Source: Odiellus spinosus
Lineage: Eukaryota; Arthropoda; Arachnida; Opiliones; Phalangiidae
Assembly: GCA_963920705.1 (NCBI GenBank)
Contig: OY987227.1
Location: forward strand, 434,001 to 498,000
Length of the DNA stretch: 64,000 bases
Reading direction: 5' to 3'
How positions within the stretch are numbered: position 1 is the stretch's first letter; the number at the start of each line of letters is the position of its first letter. The position numbers were made by a program, and so were the translations under genes. The notes beneath the pieces are model-generated. The model saw only the letters and a list, made by a program, of their open reading frames with translations. It was not told where the DNA came from and did no database searches. Below, one piece after another: positions 20,091 through 31,461 of this stretch.

Positions 20091-20159
20091 AGCTAAAATT
20101 TACCGCTCCGTGGTCGACAAGGTGCGAGTACTACCGAACTTAGAAACGGTACCTTACGG

Positions 20160-20280
20160 TTATGTCGGCTAGATTACTAATCGTAAATAATATGTATTAA
20201 TTGTCAATAGTCTGTCATAACTTTAAATGTTTTGAATGCAATTGTAAATAACCTGTATTGATCGTAAATAACCTGTGATA
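20160..20280. repeat. Short AT-rich repeats after the polymerase gene
   Basis: Three or four imperfect copies of 'tcgtaaataacctgt' or 'ttgtaaataacctgt', spaced about 20-40 bp, between the polymerase gene and the terminal repeat. Copy B has them too (about 52,125-52,240). Confidence 0.55.
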
Positions 20281-20710
20281 ACTTTGAATAAAAAAAAAGA
20301 TTTTTGTGAGACTTTGTCTTTGAAACTACGTCTGTTATTTACTAGCTCAAGCCTAACTTTTAAGCCTATCTTTTTCTAGCCGCAGACCTACGGGAGCTTG
20401 TATAGCTGAAGCCGATTTTAAAACTTTTTCTAGGACACCTCTAGGTCGAGGGTACCGGAATGCTACCCGTTGGCAGATTTTAGGGGGGCCGGTAGGGGGG
20501 CGAGAGTGCTCCCTGTTGGCGGACTCCAGGACGGGGAAAGGGGGCGAGAGTGCTCCCTGTTGGCGGACTCCATGAGGGGGAGGAAAAGGGGGAAAAGTGC
20601 TCCTGGTTGGCAGACTTTAAGGGGGGTAGGGATGGGGGCGTAATTTGTAGGGGGGAGGAAAAGGGGGAAGCACGGAAATCTCACTCTGCCAATGGGTAGC
20701 CCCTTCTCTC
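20281..20710. repeat. Terminal inverted repeat of Polinton copy A (polymerase end)
   Basis: It matches both ends of copy B: the terminal AGAGAAGGGGCTACCCATTG (read inward on the minus strand), then G/C-rich subterminal repeats built on a 'gagtccgccaacagggagca' theme, then a stretch ending at AATAAA (20,287-20,292), which probably serves as the poly(A) signal of the polymerase gene. The short subterminal repeats occur several times in each end. Confidence 0.85.
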
Positions 20711-20739
20711 ATTATATTTTAAAACAAAAACTTAAAATT

Positions 20740-22803
20740 TTCAGAAGTGGGATTCGAACCCACGCCCTCATACGAGGACCAGAATTCAAAGAGTCCCTAG
20801 CGGGGAAGCAAGGTTGAACTCCCTTGAGCCTGGCGCCTTAGACCGCTCGGCCATCCTGACACGTCTTAACCATTAACTACTTCACTACAACGCCATATTA
20901 TTACCATTATATATTAAAACAAAAACTTAAATTTGTCAGAATTGGGATACGAACCCACCCCCTCATACGAGGACCAGAATTCACAGAGTCCCCTAGCGGG
21001 AAAGCAAGGTTTAACTCCCATGAGTCCGGCGCCTTAGACCGCTCGGCCATCCTAACACGTCTTAACTATTAACTACCTCACTACAACGCAATACTATTAC
21101 CATTATATATGAAAACAAAACCTTAAATTTGTGAGAAGTGGGATTCGAACTCACGCCCTCATACGACGACCAGAATTCACAGAGTCCCCTAGCGGGGAAA
21201 CAAGGTTTAGCTCCCTTGAGTCTGGCGCCTTAGACCGCTCGGCAATTCTAACATGTCTTAAGCATTAACTACCTCACTACAACGCCATACTATTACCATT
21301 ATATTTTAAAACAAAAACTTAAAGTTGTTAGAAGTGGGATTCGAACCCACGCCCTCATACGAGGACCAGAATTCACAGAGTCCCTAGCGGGGAAGAAGGG
21401 TTCAATTCCTTTGAGTCTGGCGCCTTGGACCGCTCGGCCATCCTAACACGTCTTAACCATTAACTACCTCACCACAACGCCATACTATTACCATTATATT
21501 TTAAAACAAAACCTTAAATTTGTGAGAAGTGGGATTCGATCCCAAGCCCTCATACGAGGACCACAATTCAATGAGTCCCCTGGCGGGGAAGCAAGGTTTA
21601 ACTCCCTTGAGTCTGGCGCCTTAGACCGCTCGGCCATCCTAACACGTCTTAACAATTAACTACCTCACTACAACGCCATACTATTACCATTATATTTTAA
21701 AACAAAAACTTAAATTTGTCAGAAGTGGGATTTCAGCCCACACCCTCATACAAGGACCACAATTCACAGAGTCCCCTAGCGCGGAAGCAAGGTTTAACTC
21801 ACTTGTGTCTGGCGCCTTAGACCGCTCGGCAATCCTAACATGTCTTAACCACTAACTACCTCACTACAACGCCATACTATTATCATTATATTTTAAAACA
21901 AAAACTTTATTTTGTCAGAAGTGGGATTCGATCCCACGCCCTCATACGAGGACCAAGATTCACGGAGTCCCTCAGCGTAGTAGCAAGGTTGAGCTTCCTT
22001 GAGCTTCGCGCCTTAGACCGCTCGGCCATCCGGATACGTCTTAACCATTATCTACCTAACTACAACGTCATACTATTACCTTTATATTTTATAACGAAAT
22101 CTTAATCTTTTCAGAAGTTGGATTCGAACCCACGCCCTCATACGAGGACCAGAATTCACAGAGTCCCCTAGCGAGGAAACAAGGTTTAACTCCCTTGAGT
22201 CTGGCGCCTTGGACCGCTCGGCCATCCTGACACGACATAACCATTAACTACCTCACTACAACGCCATACTATTACCATTATATTTTAAAACCAAATCTTA
22301 ATTTTGGCAGAAGTAAGATTCGATCCCACGCCCTCATACGAGGACCAGAATTCACAGAGTCCCCTAGCGAGGAAGAAAGGTTTAACTCCCTTGAGTTTCG
22401 CGCCTTAGACCGCTCGGCACTTCTGACACGTCTTAACCATTATCTACCTCACTACAACCTCATACTATTACCATTATATTTTAAAACAAAAACTTAAATC
22501 TGTAAGAAGTGGGATTCGAACCCACGCCCTCATACGAGGACCAGAATTCACAAAGTCCCTAGCGGGGAAGCAAGGTTTAACTCCCTTGAGTCTGGCGACT
22601 TAGACCGCTCTGCAATCCTATCACGTCTTAACCACAACGCCATACTATTACCATTAAATTTTAAAACAAAACCTTAAATTTGTCAGAAGTGGGATTCGAA
22701 CCCACGCCCTCATATGAGGACTAGAATTCACAGCGTCCCCTAGCGGGGAAACAAGGTTTAACTCCCTTGAGTCTGGCGCCTTAGACCGCTCGGCAATCCT
22801 AAC
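20740..22803 (-). repeat. tRNA-Leu array block, 11 minus-strand copies
   Basis: Copies at 20,740-20,860; 20,934-21,056; 21,130-21,252; 21,326-21,447; 21,521-21,643; 21,717-21,839; 21,913-22,035; 22,109-22,231; 22,305-22,426; 22,501-22,622; 22,681-22,803. Each holds a 38-nt 5' exon, a roughly 39-nt intron and a 46-nt 3' exon; monomer period about 196 bp. Only 21,326-21,447 keeps all stems. Others show T-stem or acceptor mismatches (for example 21,717, with a damaged B box). The spacer contains a T-run a few bases after each gene, a Pol III terminator. Confidence 0.9.
21326..21447 (-). tRNA. tRNA-Leu(CAA), intron-containing, intact
   Basis: The acceptor pairs fully because GTTAGGA is matched by a compensating TTCTAAC. 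The A box is TGGCCGAGCGG and the B box GGTTCGAATCC. Anticodon CAA with A37. T5 lies downstream. Confidence 0.75.
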
Positions 22804-22898
22804 ATGTCTTAACCATTAAATACCTTGTTTCCCCGCTAGGGGGCTCTGTGAATTCTGGTCATTATATGAGGGCGTAGGTTCGAATCCCACTTCTGACA
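22804..22898. repeat. Orientation-switch junction in the tRNA array
   Basis: The minus-strand copy ending at 22,803 is followed by a short truncated spacer. A plus-strand half copy then begins inside the intron (about 22,825) and ends at 22,898. From here on the array runs on the plus strand. Confidence 0.8.
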
Positions 22899-23780
22899 AG
22901 ATTAAGATTTGGTTTTAAAATATAATGGTAATAGTATGACGTTGTAGTGAGGTAGATAATGGTTAAGAAGTGTCAGGATGGCCGAGCGGGTTATGGCGCC
23001 AGACTCAAGGGAGTTAAACCTTGTTTTCCCGCTAGGAGACTCTGTGAATTCTGGTCGTCTTATGAGGGCGTGGGTTCGAATCCCACTTCTTTCAAATTTA
23101 AGTTTTTGTTTTTAAATATAATGGTAATAGTATGGCGTTGTAGTGAGGTAGTTAATGGTTATGACTTGTCAGGATGGCCGAGCGGTCTAGTGCGCCAGAC
23201 TCAAGGGAGTTAAACCTTGCTTCCCCGCTAGGCGACTCTGTGTGTTAGGGGAATATGTGAATTCTGGTCCTCGTATGAGGGCGAGGGTTCCAATGCCACT
23301 TCTGACAAATTTAAGGTTTGGTTTTAAAATATAATGGTAATAGAATGGCGTTGTAGTGAGGTAGTGAGGTAGTTAATGGTTAAGACGTGGCAGGATGGCC
23401 GAGCGGTCTAAGGCGCCAGACTCAAGGGAGTTAAACATTGCTTCCCCGTTAGGGGACTATGTGAATTCTGGACCTCGTATGAGGGCGTGGGTTCGTATCC
23501 CACTTCTGACATATTTAAGTTTTTGTTTTAAAATATAATGGTAATAATATGGCGTTGTAGTGAGGTAGTTAATGGTTAAGACGTGTCAGGATGGCCGAGC
23601 GGTCTAAGGCGCCTGACTCAAGGGAGTTAAACCTTGCTTCCCCGCTAGGGGACTCTGTGAATTCTGGTCCTCCTATGAGGGCGTGGGTTCGAATACCACT
23701 TCTGACAAATTTAAGTTTTTGTTTTAAAATATAATGGTAATAATATGGCGTTGTAGTGAGGTAGTCAATAATTAAGACGT

Positions 23781-23903
23781 GTCAGGATGGCCGAGCGGTC
23801 TAAGGCGCTAGACTCAAGGGAGTTAAACCTTGTTTCCCCGCTTGGGAACTATGTGAATTCTGGTCCTCGTATGAGGGCGTGGGTTCGAATCCCACTTCTG
23901 ACA
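23781..23903 (+). tRNA. tRNA-Leu(CAA), intron-containing, foldable
   Basis: All stems pair, with one T-G wobble at 28:42. The A and B boxes are consensus, the intron is 39 nt and a T5 run follows. Confidence 0.75.
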
Positions 23904-26559
23904 AATTTAAATTTTTGTTTTAAAATATAATGTTAATAGTATGGCGTTGTAGTGAGGTAGTTAACGCTTAAGACGTGTCAGGTTGGCCGAGCGGCATAAG
24001 GCGCCAGACTCAAGGGAGTTGTACCTTGCTTCCCCGCTTGGGGACTCTGTGAATTCTGGCCCTCGTACGTGGGCGTGGGCTCGAATCCCATTTCTGACTA
24101 TATTAAGATTTTGTTTTAAAATATAATGGCAAAAGTATTGCGTTGTAGTGAGGTAGTTAATGGATAAGACGTGTTAATTAGGCCGAGCGGTCTAAGGCGC
24201 CAAACTCAAGGGAGTTAAACCTTGCTTCCCCGCTAGGGGACTCTGTGAATTCTGGTCTTCGTATAGGGGCGTGGGTTCGAATCCCACTTCTGACAATTTA
24301 AGTTTTTGTTTTAATATATAATGGTAATAATATGGCGTTGTAGTGAGGTAGTTAGTGGTTAAGACGTGTCAGAATGGCCGAGCGGTCTAAGGCGCCAGGC
24401 TCAAGGGAGTTAAACCTTGTTTCCCCTCTAGGGGACTCTGTGAAATGTAGTCCACGTATCAGAAAGGGATTTCGAATCCCACTTCTGACAAGATTTAGAT
24501 TTTGTTTTAAAATATAATGGTAATAATATGACGTTGTAGTGAGGTAGATAATGGTTAAGTCGTGTCAGGATGGCTGAGCGGTCTGAGGCGCCAAACTCAA
24601 GGAAGGTGAACCTTGCTACCCTGCTGGGGGATCTGTTAACTCTGGTGCTCGTATATGGGCGTGGACTCAAATCTTATTTCTGACAATATTAAGATTTTGT
24701 TTTAAAATATAATGGTAATAGTATGGCGTTGTAGTGAGGTAGACAATGGTTAAGATATGTCAGGCTGGCCGAACGGTCTACGGCGCCGGACTCAAGGGAT
24801 ATAAACCTTTCTTCCCCGCTAGGGGACTCTGTGAATTCTGGTCCTCGTATGAGGGCGTGAGTTCGAATCCCACTTCTGACAAATTTAAGTTTCTGTTTTA
24901 AAATATAATGGTAATAGTATGGCGTTGTAGTGAGGTAGTTGAAGGTTAAGACTTGTCAGGATGGCCGAGCGGTCTAAGGCGTAGGCTCAAGGGAGTTAAA
25001 CCTTGCTTCCCCGCTAGCGGACACTGTGAATTCTGGTCCTCGTATGAGGGCGTGAGTTCGAATCCCACTTCTGACAAATTTAAGTTTCTGTTTTAAAATA
25101 TAATGGTAATAATATGGCGTTGTAGTGAGGTAGTTAAAGGTTAAGACTTGTCAGGATGGCCGAGCTGTCTAAGGCGCCAGGCTCAAGGGAGTTAAACCCT
25201 GTTTCCCCGCTAGGGGACTCTGTGAATTCTGGTCCTCGTATGAGGGCGTGGGATCGAATCTTACTTCTGCCAAAATTAAGATTTGGTTTTGAAATATAAT
25301 GGTAATAGTGAATTCTGGTCCTCGTGAGGGCGTGGGGTCGAATTCCACTTCTGACAAATTTAAGTTTTTGTTTTATGGCGTAGTGAGGTAGTTAATGTTT
25401 AAGATGTGTCAGGATGGCCGAGCGGTCAAAGGCACCAGACTCAAGGGGGTTGTACTTTGCTTCCCCGTTAGGGGACTATGTGAATTCTGGCCCTCGTATG
25501 AGGGCGTGGGTTCGAATCCAGCTTCTGACATATTTAAGGTTTTGTTTTAAAATATAATGGTAATAGTATGGCGTTGTAGTGAGGTAGATAATGGTTAAGG
25601 CGTGTAAGGATGGCCGAGCGGTCTAAGGCGCCAAACTCAAGGGAGTAAAACCGCTAGGGGACTCTGTGAATGCTGGTCCTCGTTCAAGATCATGGGTTCG
25701 AATCCCACTTCTGACATATTTAAGTATTTGTTTCAATATTTAATGGTAATAATATGGCGTTGTAGTGAGGTAGTTAAAGGTTAAGACGTGTCAGGATGGC
25801 CGAGCGGTCTAAGGCGCCAGGTTCAAGGGAGTTAAACGTTGTTCCCTGCTAGGGGTCTCTGTAAATTCTGGTCCTCGTATGAGGGGGTGGGTTCGTATCC
25901 CACTACTGACATATTTTAGTTTTTGTTTTAAAATATAATGGTAATAGTATGGCGTTGTAGTGAGGTAGTTAATGTTTTAGTCGTGTCAGGATGGCCGAGC
26001 GGCATAAGGCGCCAGACTCAAGGGAGTTGTACCTTGCTTCCCCACTAGCGGACTATGTGAATTCTGGCCCTCGTATGTGTGCGTGGGCTCGAATCCCATT
26101 TCTGACAATATTAAGATTTTGTTTTAAAATATAATGGTAATAATATGACGTTATAGTTAGGTAGATAATGCTTAAGCCGTGTCAGGATGGCCGAGCGGTC
26201 TAAGGCGCAAGACTCAAGAGAGTTGAACCGTTCTTCCCCGCAAGGGGACTCTGTGAATTCTGGTCCTCGTATGAGGGCGTGGGTTCTAATCCCACTTCTG
26301 ACAAATTTAAGTTTTTGTTTTAATATTTAATGGTAATAATATTGCGTTGTAGTGAGGTAGTTAATGGTTTAGACGTGTTAGGATGGCCGAGCGGTCTATG
26401 GCGCCAGACTCAAGGGAGTTAAACCTTGCTTCCCCGGTAGGGGACTCTTTGAATTCTGGGCGTGGGTTCGAATCCCATTTCTGACAAATTTAAGTTTTGG
26501 TTTTAAAATATAATGGCAATAGTATGGCGTTGTATTGAGGTAGTTAATGGTTAAGACGT

Positions 26560-26682
26560 GTTAGGATGGCCGAGCGGTCTAAGGTGCCAGACTTAAGGGA
26601 GTTAAACCTTGCTTCCCCGCTAGGGGACCCTGTGAATTCTGGTCCTCGTAGGAGGGCGTGGCTTCGAATCCCACTTCTGGCA
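26560..26682 (+). tRNA. tRNA-Leu-like with UAA anticodon
   Basis: The loop reads CTTAAG instead of CTCAAG, changing the anticodon from CAA to TAA (still a leucine anticodon). The T stem has C53 instead of G53 and the acceptor end is changed to TTCTGGCA, so function is doubtful. Confidence 0.5.
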
Positions 26683-27867
26683 AATTTAAGTTTCTGTTTT
26701 AAAATATAATGGTAATAGTATGGCGTTGTAGTGAGGTAGTTAATGGTTAAGACGTGTCAGGATCTAAGGCGCCAGACTCAAGAGAGTTGAACCTTACTAC
26801 GTGAAATGTAGTCCACGTATCAGAAAGGGATTTCGAATCCCACTTCTGACAAGATTTAGATTTTTACCTCCCCGAGTAAACTTGTTCACGGGGAGGTTTT
26901 ACGTTCGTCGTGTCTGTGTGTCTGTGTGTCTGTCACGGATATCAAAAATCTTGGGACTCAAGACGTAAACATGCCATCTTATCGTTCAATTCCGTTCAAC
27001 GGGAATTCCTATAATCAGGCTGCCACATGGATAAGCTTCAGGTGTCGTGCGATTTTATGCAACCGTGGACGTCTCCCATTGCATATTATCGCCTTTCACC
27101 ATCCACCATCCACATCAAACCTCGATGCTGATTATACACAATGGGACGTCTCCCACTGTTATAATCACCTCCGACCATCCTAACGCACCAAGGTTCAACC
27201 TCCAGTTTCCGATCTCAGCGGGCCATATTAAAAAATAATATGGTCCACATCAATCATCAACTCGCCCCCTCTACGGGTCAGATTTTCGTTCGTAGCTACA
27301 CTGAGCGCCTGGTGTAATAACTACCTCCAGACATTGAACAGGGGGTGGGTTCCCCTTTCTTCACAGCTTTAAGTTACAGATACCTAATAATGTTTTTCGA
27401 TCGCCTTATATACCACTTTTTTTACACTAACGCGTTGTAGCCTTATGGCGTGGTATCTTTCAGTGAATTGAAACGAAATGTTCATTTAAATTATAATTAA
27501 AATTTCTTAAATTACTTAACTTAGTCTAATTAATAATTTCGCTGAAAATTAAATTAAAATTAAATGTTATTTTAGAAGATATTTAAGAAATTGTCTAAGA
27601 ATTTTGTGAAATTTGTGTGTTCAATACCAGCTCGAGTTGGCAGCACGCGTTAAGCTATTTTCCATGTACCATTTAGTCCAAAAACATAGGTATAAAGGTA
27701 TTGTAGGCTTAGGCTTGCTGCAAACTCAGGGTGGATTGGAAAACTAATACAGTTCAACGCATATGGAAGTAGTCTTGTTTTTTATCTATTTTAATTGATT
27801 GATTTAATTTTTTAGCTAAGCCTCAGTTATTAAAATGTGTAGGTGTTTTTTTTTTATTTTGTTTATC

Positions 27868-28080
27868 GCATATATAAAAGCGTGAAATACTATTTCGGCC
27901 GTCAGAGAAAAAGCTGGGATCGAAGAACTGGTTACCTTTTCGCTCGCCGTACCAATTCACTAGTGTGATGGTAATTCGACAGCGGCTCTTAGCTGCTTCG
28001 ACTGGCGTTTCTCTCCGTGGAGTGATACCTCCTTTACCTCGGTGTCGAGGAGAGCTAATACACGTGTGTTTGGGCTTCGT
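27868..28080 (+). promoter_or_regulatory. TATA/initiator promoter and hairpin-rich leader in the 2.6-kb insert
   Basis: TATATAAAAG at about 27,869-27,879 is followed by TCAGAG about 30 bp later, again the arthropod pattern. The next 170 bp contain several short hairpins (TTCACTAGTGTGA, CTCTCCGTGGAG, CCTCGGTGTCGAGG). No ORF follows. It could be the 5' end of a non-coding transcript or of a decayed element. Confidence 0.45.
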
Positions 28081-28452
28081 ACTTGTACATAACCTTAAGG
28101 CCTGCGTAAAAGCCTCATATAATGTAAGGTCTTATGGGTGATTTGCACTTGACTTTTGGAGCGAATGTACCCGTATATCTAACTTAAACTTCTCCATTAC
28201 CTACTTTGATTTTCATGTACTTGAGTTCCGTGACTGGAATGTGCTTTAAACCCAATCTTTAATAATTCGCCATTGAATAACAAACCAACTATTACCACGT
28301 AGGATAGGAGACATGATAATTGAGGTCTACATGTTGAATAACCTGCCACAAACTTGTTAATGCCTACTGTCGTTTATTTTCGGTGACATTTTAGCTAGTG
28401 TGTAGTCACGTAAAATAACGTTTGTTTCACAACTTGTGTTGTACACTAAAGC

Positions 28453-29200
28453 CATGTATAGGTTCAATTTAATATAACATTTTGCCTTTTACGTTACTTG
28501 GTCTACAAATACTCTACAACCGTCAAAATTCTGATATGGTTTTAAAAGAAGAACCTTGACCTTGTGTCTTTAATCTCATATCGAGATTAAATGTTTTTCG
28601 CATCTAATTTTAATTGGTTTATCAATATGTTATTTGTATAGATATTTTTTTTAAGATTTTATATTTTTTAGATTAAAATAAATTTATTATTCAGGAAGAT
28701 TTTGTAGAATCTAGTTCTCAGGATTACAGGTGTTGAAAATTTATTTTGCTAATGTTTTCTTGATGTCTGTGTTTTCTGCCCGCTATTTGGTAGTGGTAAG
28801 ATTAATATTTTTCATTTTAATTAATTGACTTATTTGGCGTTTATTTGATAATTTGCTTTACTTAAATTGTTCGTGTAAGGGCTATTTTACATATTACCAA
28901 AGATTGCTAATTTCAGTTGTCTTAATTCTGATTTTTTTGTTTTAATACTGAATTATGGACTGGATTATTTATCTTGAAATCTATGTGGTTATATCTTATT
29001 TATTTTCCTTTTTTTCTCTAGTTAGGTTTGGTTTTAAGTAGAGAATTATTTAGGGTTTTGTTGGTATACTGAAGAAATGCATATAGGTTCAATGTGATAT
29101 AATATTTTGCCTATTGGCGTTACTTGGTCTGCAAATACTCTAGAGCCTTCAAAATTATTATATGGCTTTAAAAGAAGAACCTTGACCTTGCTTATTTTAC
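28453..29200. repeat. Direct repeat pair of about 120 bp within the insert
   Basis: 'gttacttggtctacaaatac' with 'aaaagaagaaccttgacctt' occurs at 28,453-28,575 and, diverged, at 29,079-29,200. Confidence 0.7.
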
Positions 29201-30510
29201 TCGATACGCATTTATATTAAAATTAATTCATTATTCAGCAAATTTTTTTTCCGACTCTGGTTCTCAAAATTTTATTTTGAATTAAGTTTGATTCTTTTGC
29301 ATTCAAATTTATCTTGATAAGAAGTATATTTTTGATCTGAATTATTTGTTTAATATATTTGGTGTTTAATTGAGATATTATTTCTTTTTGCTTTCAATCT
29401 TCGTCTTCCACAAATGCCATAAATTTTAATATTTTAGGTAAGGTTAGGTTAGTTAACATCACGTGGTTGTCGGGGAGGTAATATTTTGGTTTCCCAACTT
29501 GTGTTTTAAAATATAATGGTAATAATATGACGTTGTAGTGAGGTAGATAATGGTTAAGTCGTGTCAGGATGGCCGAGCGGTCTGAGGCGCCAAACTCAAG
29601 GAAGGTGAACCTTGCTACCCTGCTGGGGGATCTGTTAACTCTGGTGCTCGTATATGGGCGTGGACTCAAATCTTATTTCTGACAATATTAAGATTTTGTT
29701 TTAAAATATAATGGTAATAGTATGGCGTTGTAGTGAGGTAGACAATGGTTAAGATATGTCAGGCTGGCCGAACGGTCTACGGCGCCGGACTCAAGGGATA
29801 TAAACCTTTCTTTCCCGCTAGGGGACTCTGTGAATTCTGGTCCTCGTATGAGGGCGTGAGTTCGAATCCCACTTCTGTTTTAAAATATAATGGTAATAGT
29901 ATGGCGTTGTAGTGAGGTAGTTGAAGGTTAAGACTTGTCAGGATGGCCGAGCGGTCTAAGGCGTAGGCTCAAGGGAGTTGTACCTTGCTTCCCCACTAGC
30001 GGACTATGTGAATTCTGGCCCTCGTATGTGTGCGTGGGCTCGAATCCCATTTCTGACAATATTATGATTTTGTTTTAAAATATAATGGTAATAATATGAC
30101 GTTATAGTTAGGTAGATAATGCTTAAGCCGTGTCAGGATGGCCGAGCGGTCTAAAGCGCAAGACTCAAGAGAGTTGAACCGTTCTTCCCCGCAAGGGGAC
30201 TCTGTGAATTCTGGTCCTCGTATGAGGGCGTGGGTTCTAATCCCACTTCTGACAAATTTAAGTTTTTGTTTTAATATTTAATGGTAATAATATGGCGTTG
30301 TAGTGAGGTAGTTAATGGTTTAGACGTGTTAGGATGGCTGAGCGGTCTATGGCGCCAGACTCAAGGGAGTTAAACCTTGCTTCCCCGGTAGGGGACTCTT
30401 TGAATTCTGGGCGTGGGTTCGAATCCCATTTCTGACAAATTTAAGTTTTGGTTTTAAAATATAATGGCAATAGTATGGCGTTGTATTGAGGTAGTTAATG
30501 GTTAAGACGT

Positions 30511-30633
30511 GTTAGGATGGCCGAGCGGTCTAAGGCGCCAGACTTAAGGGAGTTAAACCTTGCTTCCCCGCTAGGGGACCCTGTGAATTCTGGTCCTCGT
30601 AGGAGGGCGTGGCTTCGAATCCCACTTCTGACA
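30511..30633 (+). tRNA. tRNA-Leu-like with UAA anticodon
   Basis: The anticodon stem CCAGA/TCTGG is intact around CTTAAG, giving anticodon TAA. The acceptor pairs with wobbles. The T stem has C53, as in the copy at 26,560. Confidence 0.55.
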
Positions 30634-30900
30634 AATTTAAGGTTTTGTTTTAAAATATAATGGTAATACTATGGCTTTGTAGTGAGGTAGATAATTGTTA
30701 AGGCGTGTTAGGATGGCCGAGCGGACTAAGGCGTTAGACTCATAGGAGTTAAACCTTGATTCCCCGCTAGGGGACTCTGTGAATACAGGTCCTTGTTTAA
30801 GGGCGTGGGTTCGAATCCCACTTCTGACAATATTAAGATTTTTTTTAAATATAATGGTAATAATATGACGTTATAGTTAGGTAGATAATGGTTAAGACGT

Positions 30901-31023
30901 GTTAGGGTGGCCGAGCGGTCTAAGGCGCCAAACTCAAGGGAGTTAAACCTTGCTTCCCCGCTAGGGGACTCTGTGAATTCTGGTCCTCGTATGAGGGCGT
31001 GGGTTCGAATCCCACTTCTGACA
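30901..31023 (+). tRNA. tRNA-Leu(CAA), near-intact
   Basis: The 3' exon is fully consensus. One mismatch (A30-C40) lies in the anticodon stem, and the acceptor contains G7-T66 and T3-G70 wobbles. Confidence 0.6.
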
Positions 31024-31461
31024 AATTTAAGTTTTTGTTTTAATATATAATGGTAATAATATGGCGTTGTAGTGAGGTAGTTTATGGTTACGACGTGTCA
31101 GGATGGTCGAGCGTTCTAAGGCGCCAGACTCAAGGTAGTTAAACCCTGCTTCCCCGCTAGGGGTCTCTGTGAATACTGTTAATCGTATGAGTGCGTTGGT
31201 TCGAATACCAAAAATATAATGGTAATAGTATGGCGTTGTAGTGAGGTAGACAATGGTAGAGACGTGTTAGGATGGCCGATCGGTCTTAGAAGCCAGACTC
31301 AAGGGAATTAAACCTTGCTTCCCCGGTAGGGGACTATTTGAATTCTGGTCCTCGTATGAGGGCGTGGGTTCGAATCCCATTTCTGAGAAATTTAAGTTCT
31401 AGTTTTTAAATATAATGGTAATAGTATGGCGTTGTAGTGAGGTAGTTAATGGTTAAAACGT

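Larger units (their letters stand above)
1..20710. mobile_element. Polinton/Maverick copy A (fossil, nearly full length)
   Basis: Large self-synthesising DNA element of the Polinton family. Seen parts: packaging ATPase, retroviral-type integrase, adenain-like protease, double jelly-roll major capsid, penton-type minor capsid and family-B DNA polymerase, plus several accessory genes. The right end at 20,710 is a terminal inverted repeat ending in CT (Polinton termini are 5'-AG...CT-3') and is followed by CATTAT, the reverse complement of the 6-bp target duplication around copy B. By alignment with copy B the left end lies about 0.8 kb outside the window, giving some 21.5 kb in total. Several genes are still open, but the element is broken, with perhaps a dozen breaks concentrated in polymerase and capsid. 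Divergence from copy B is only a few percent by eye, which suggests a young fossil. Confidence 0.93.
22972..26851 (+). repeat. tRNA-Leu array block, 20 plus-strand copies and one fragment
   Basis: Copies at 22,972-23,094; 23,168-23,307; 23,389-23,511; 23,585-23,707; 23,781-23,903; 23,977-24,099; 24,173-24,295; 24,368-24,490; 24,564-24,685; 24,759-24,881; 24,955-25,076; 25,150-25,272; fragment 25,309-25,356; 25,408-25,530; 25,604-25,716; 25,790-25,911; 25,985-26,107; 26,181-26,303; 26,377-26,486; 26,560-26,682; 26,756-26,851. Most are degenerate: 24,173 has a ruined 5' acceptor strand, 24,955 lacks anticodon-stem bases, 26,377 lacks part of the variable arm and 26,756 lacks the D arm. Only 23,781-23,903 looks fully foldable. 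Confidence 0.88.
26864..29501. mobile_element. Unclassified 2.6-kb insertion in a tRNA spacer
   Basis: The array spacer is interrupted between 'aagatttaga' and 'tgttttaaaatataatgg', which are contiguous at 24,490-24,510. The insert starts with TTACCTCCCCGA and carries the inverted copy TCGGGGAGGTAA at 29,470-29,481, 20 bp before the array resumes, so a terminal-inverted-repeat element is possible. No coding region is seen. A GTGTCTGT microsatellite lies at 26,909-26,935. A TATA/TCAG promoter and a structured stretch lie near 27,870-28,080, and a 120-bp direct repeat follows. No target duplication could be defined. Confidence 0.6.

Noticed and set aside
20463-20684. ORFs across the Polinton terminal repeats (20,463-20,684; 51,702-52,059; 60,461-60,750)
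   Set aside because: They translate the G/C-rich subterminal repeats and exist only because those repeats lack stops.
24428-24670. Open reading frames of 60-97 codons throughout the tRNA array (for example 33,679-33,870 and its repeats, 29,394-29,669, 61,138-61,431)
   Set aside because: They are shadows of tRNA exons and introns read on either strand; the 'MSEVEFDP...' type is a translation of the tRNA 3' exon.
26926-27238. ORFs of 63-85 codons at the start of the 2.6-kb insert
   Set aside because: No domain, no start context, and two overlapping frames of equal quality.
29430-29460. Telomeric TTAGG repeats
   Set aside because: Only two or three degenerate units ('ggtaaggttaggttag'); too short for a telomere remnant.
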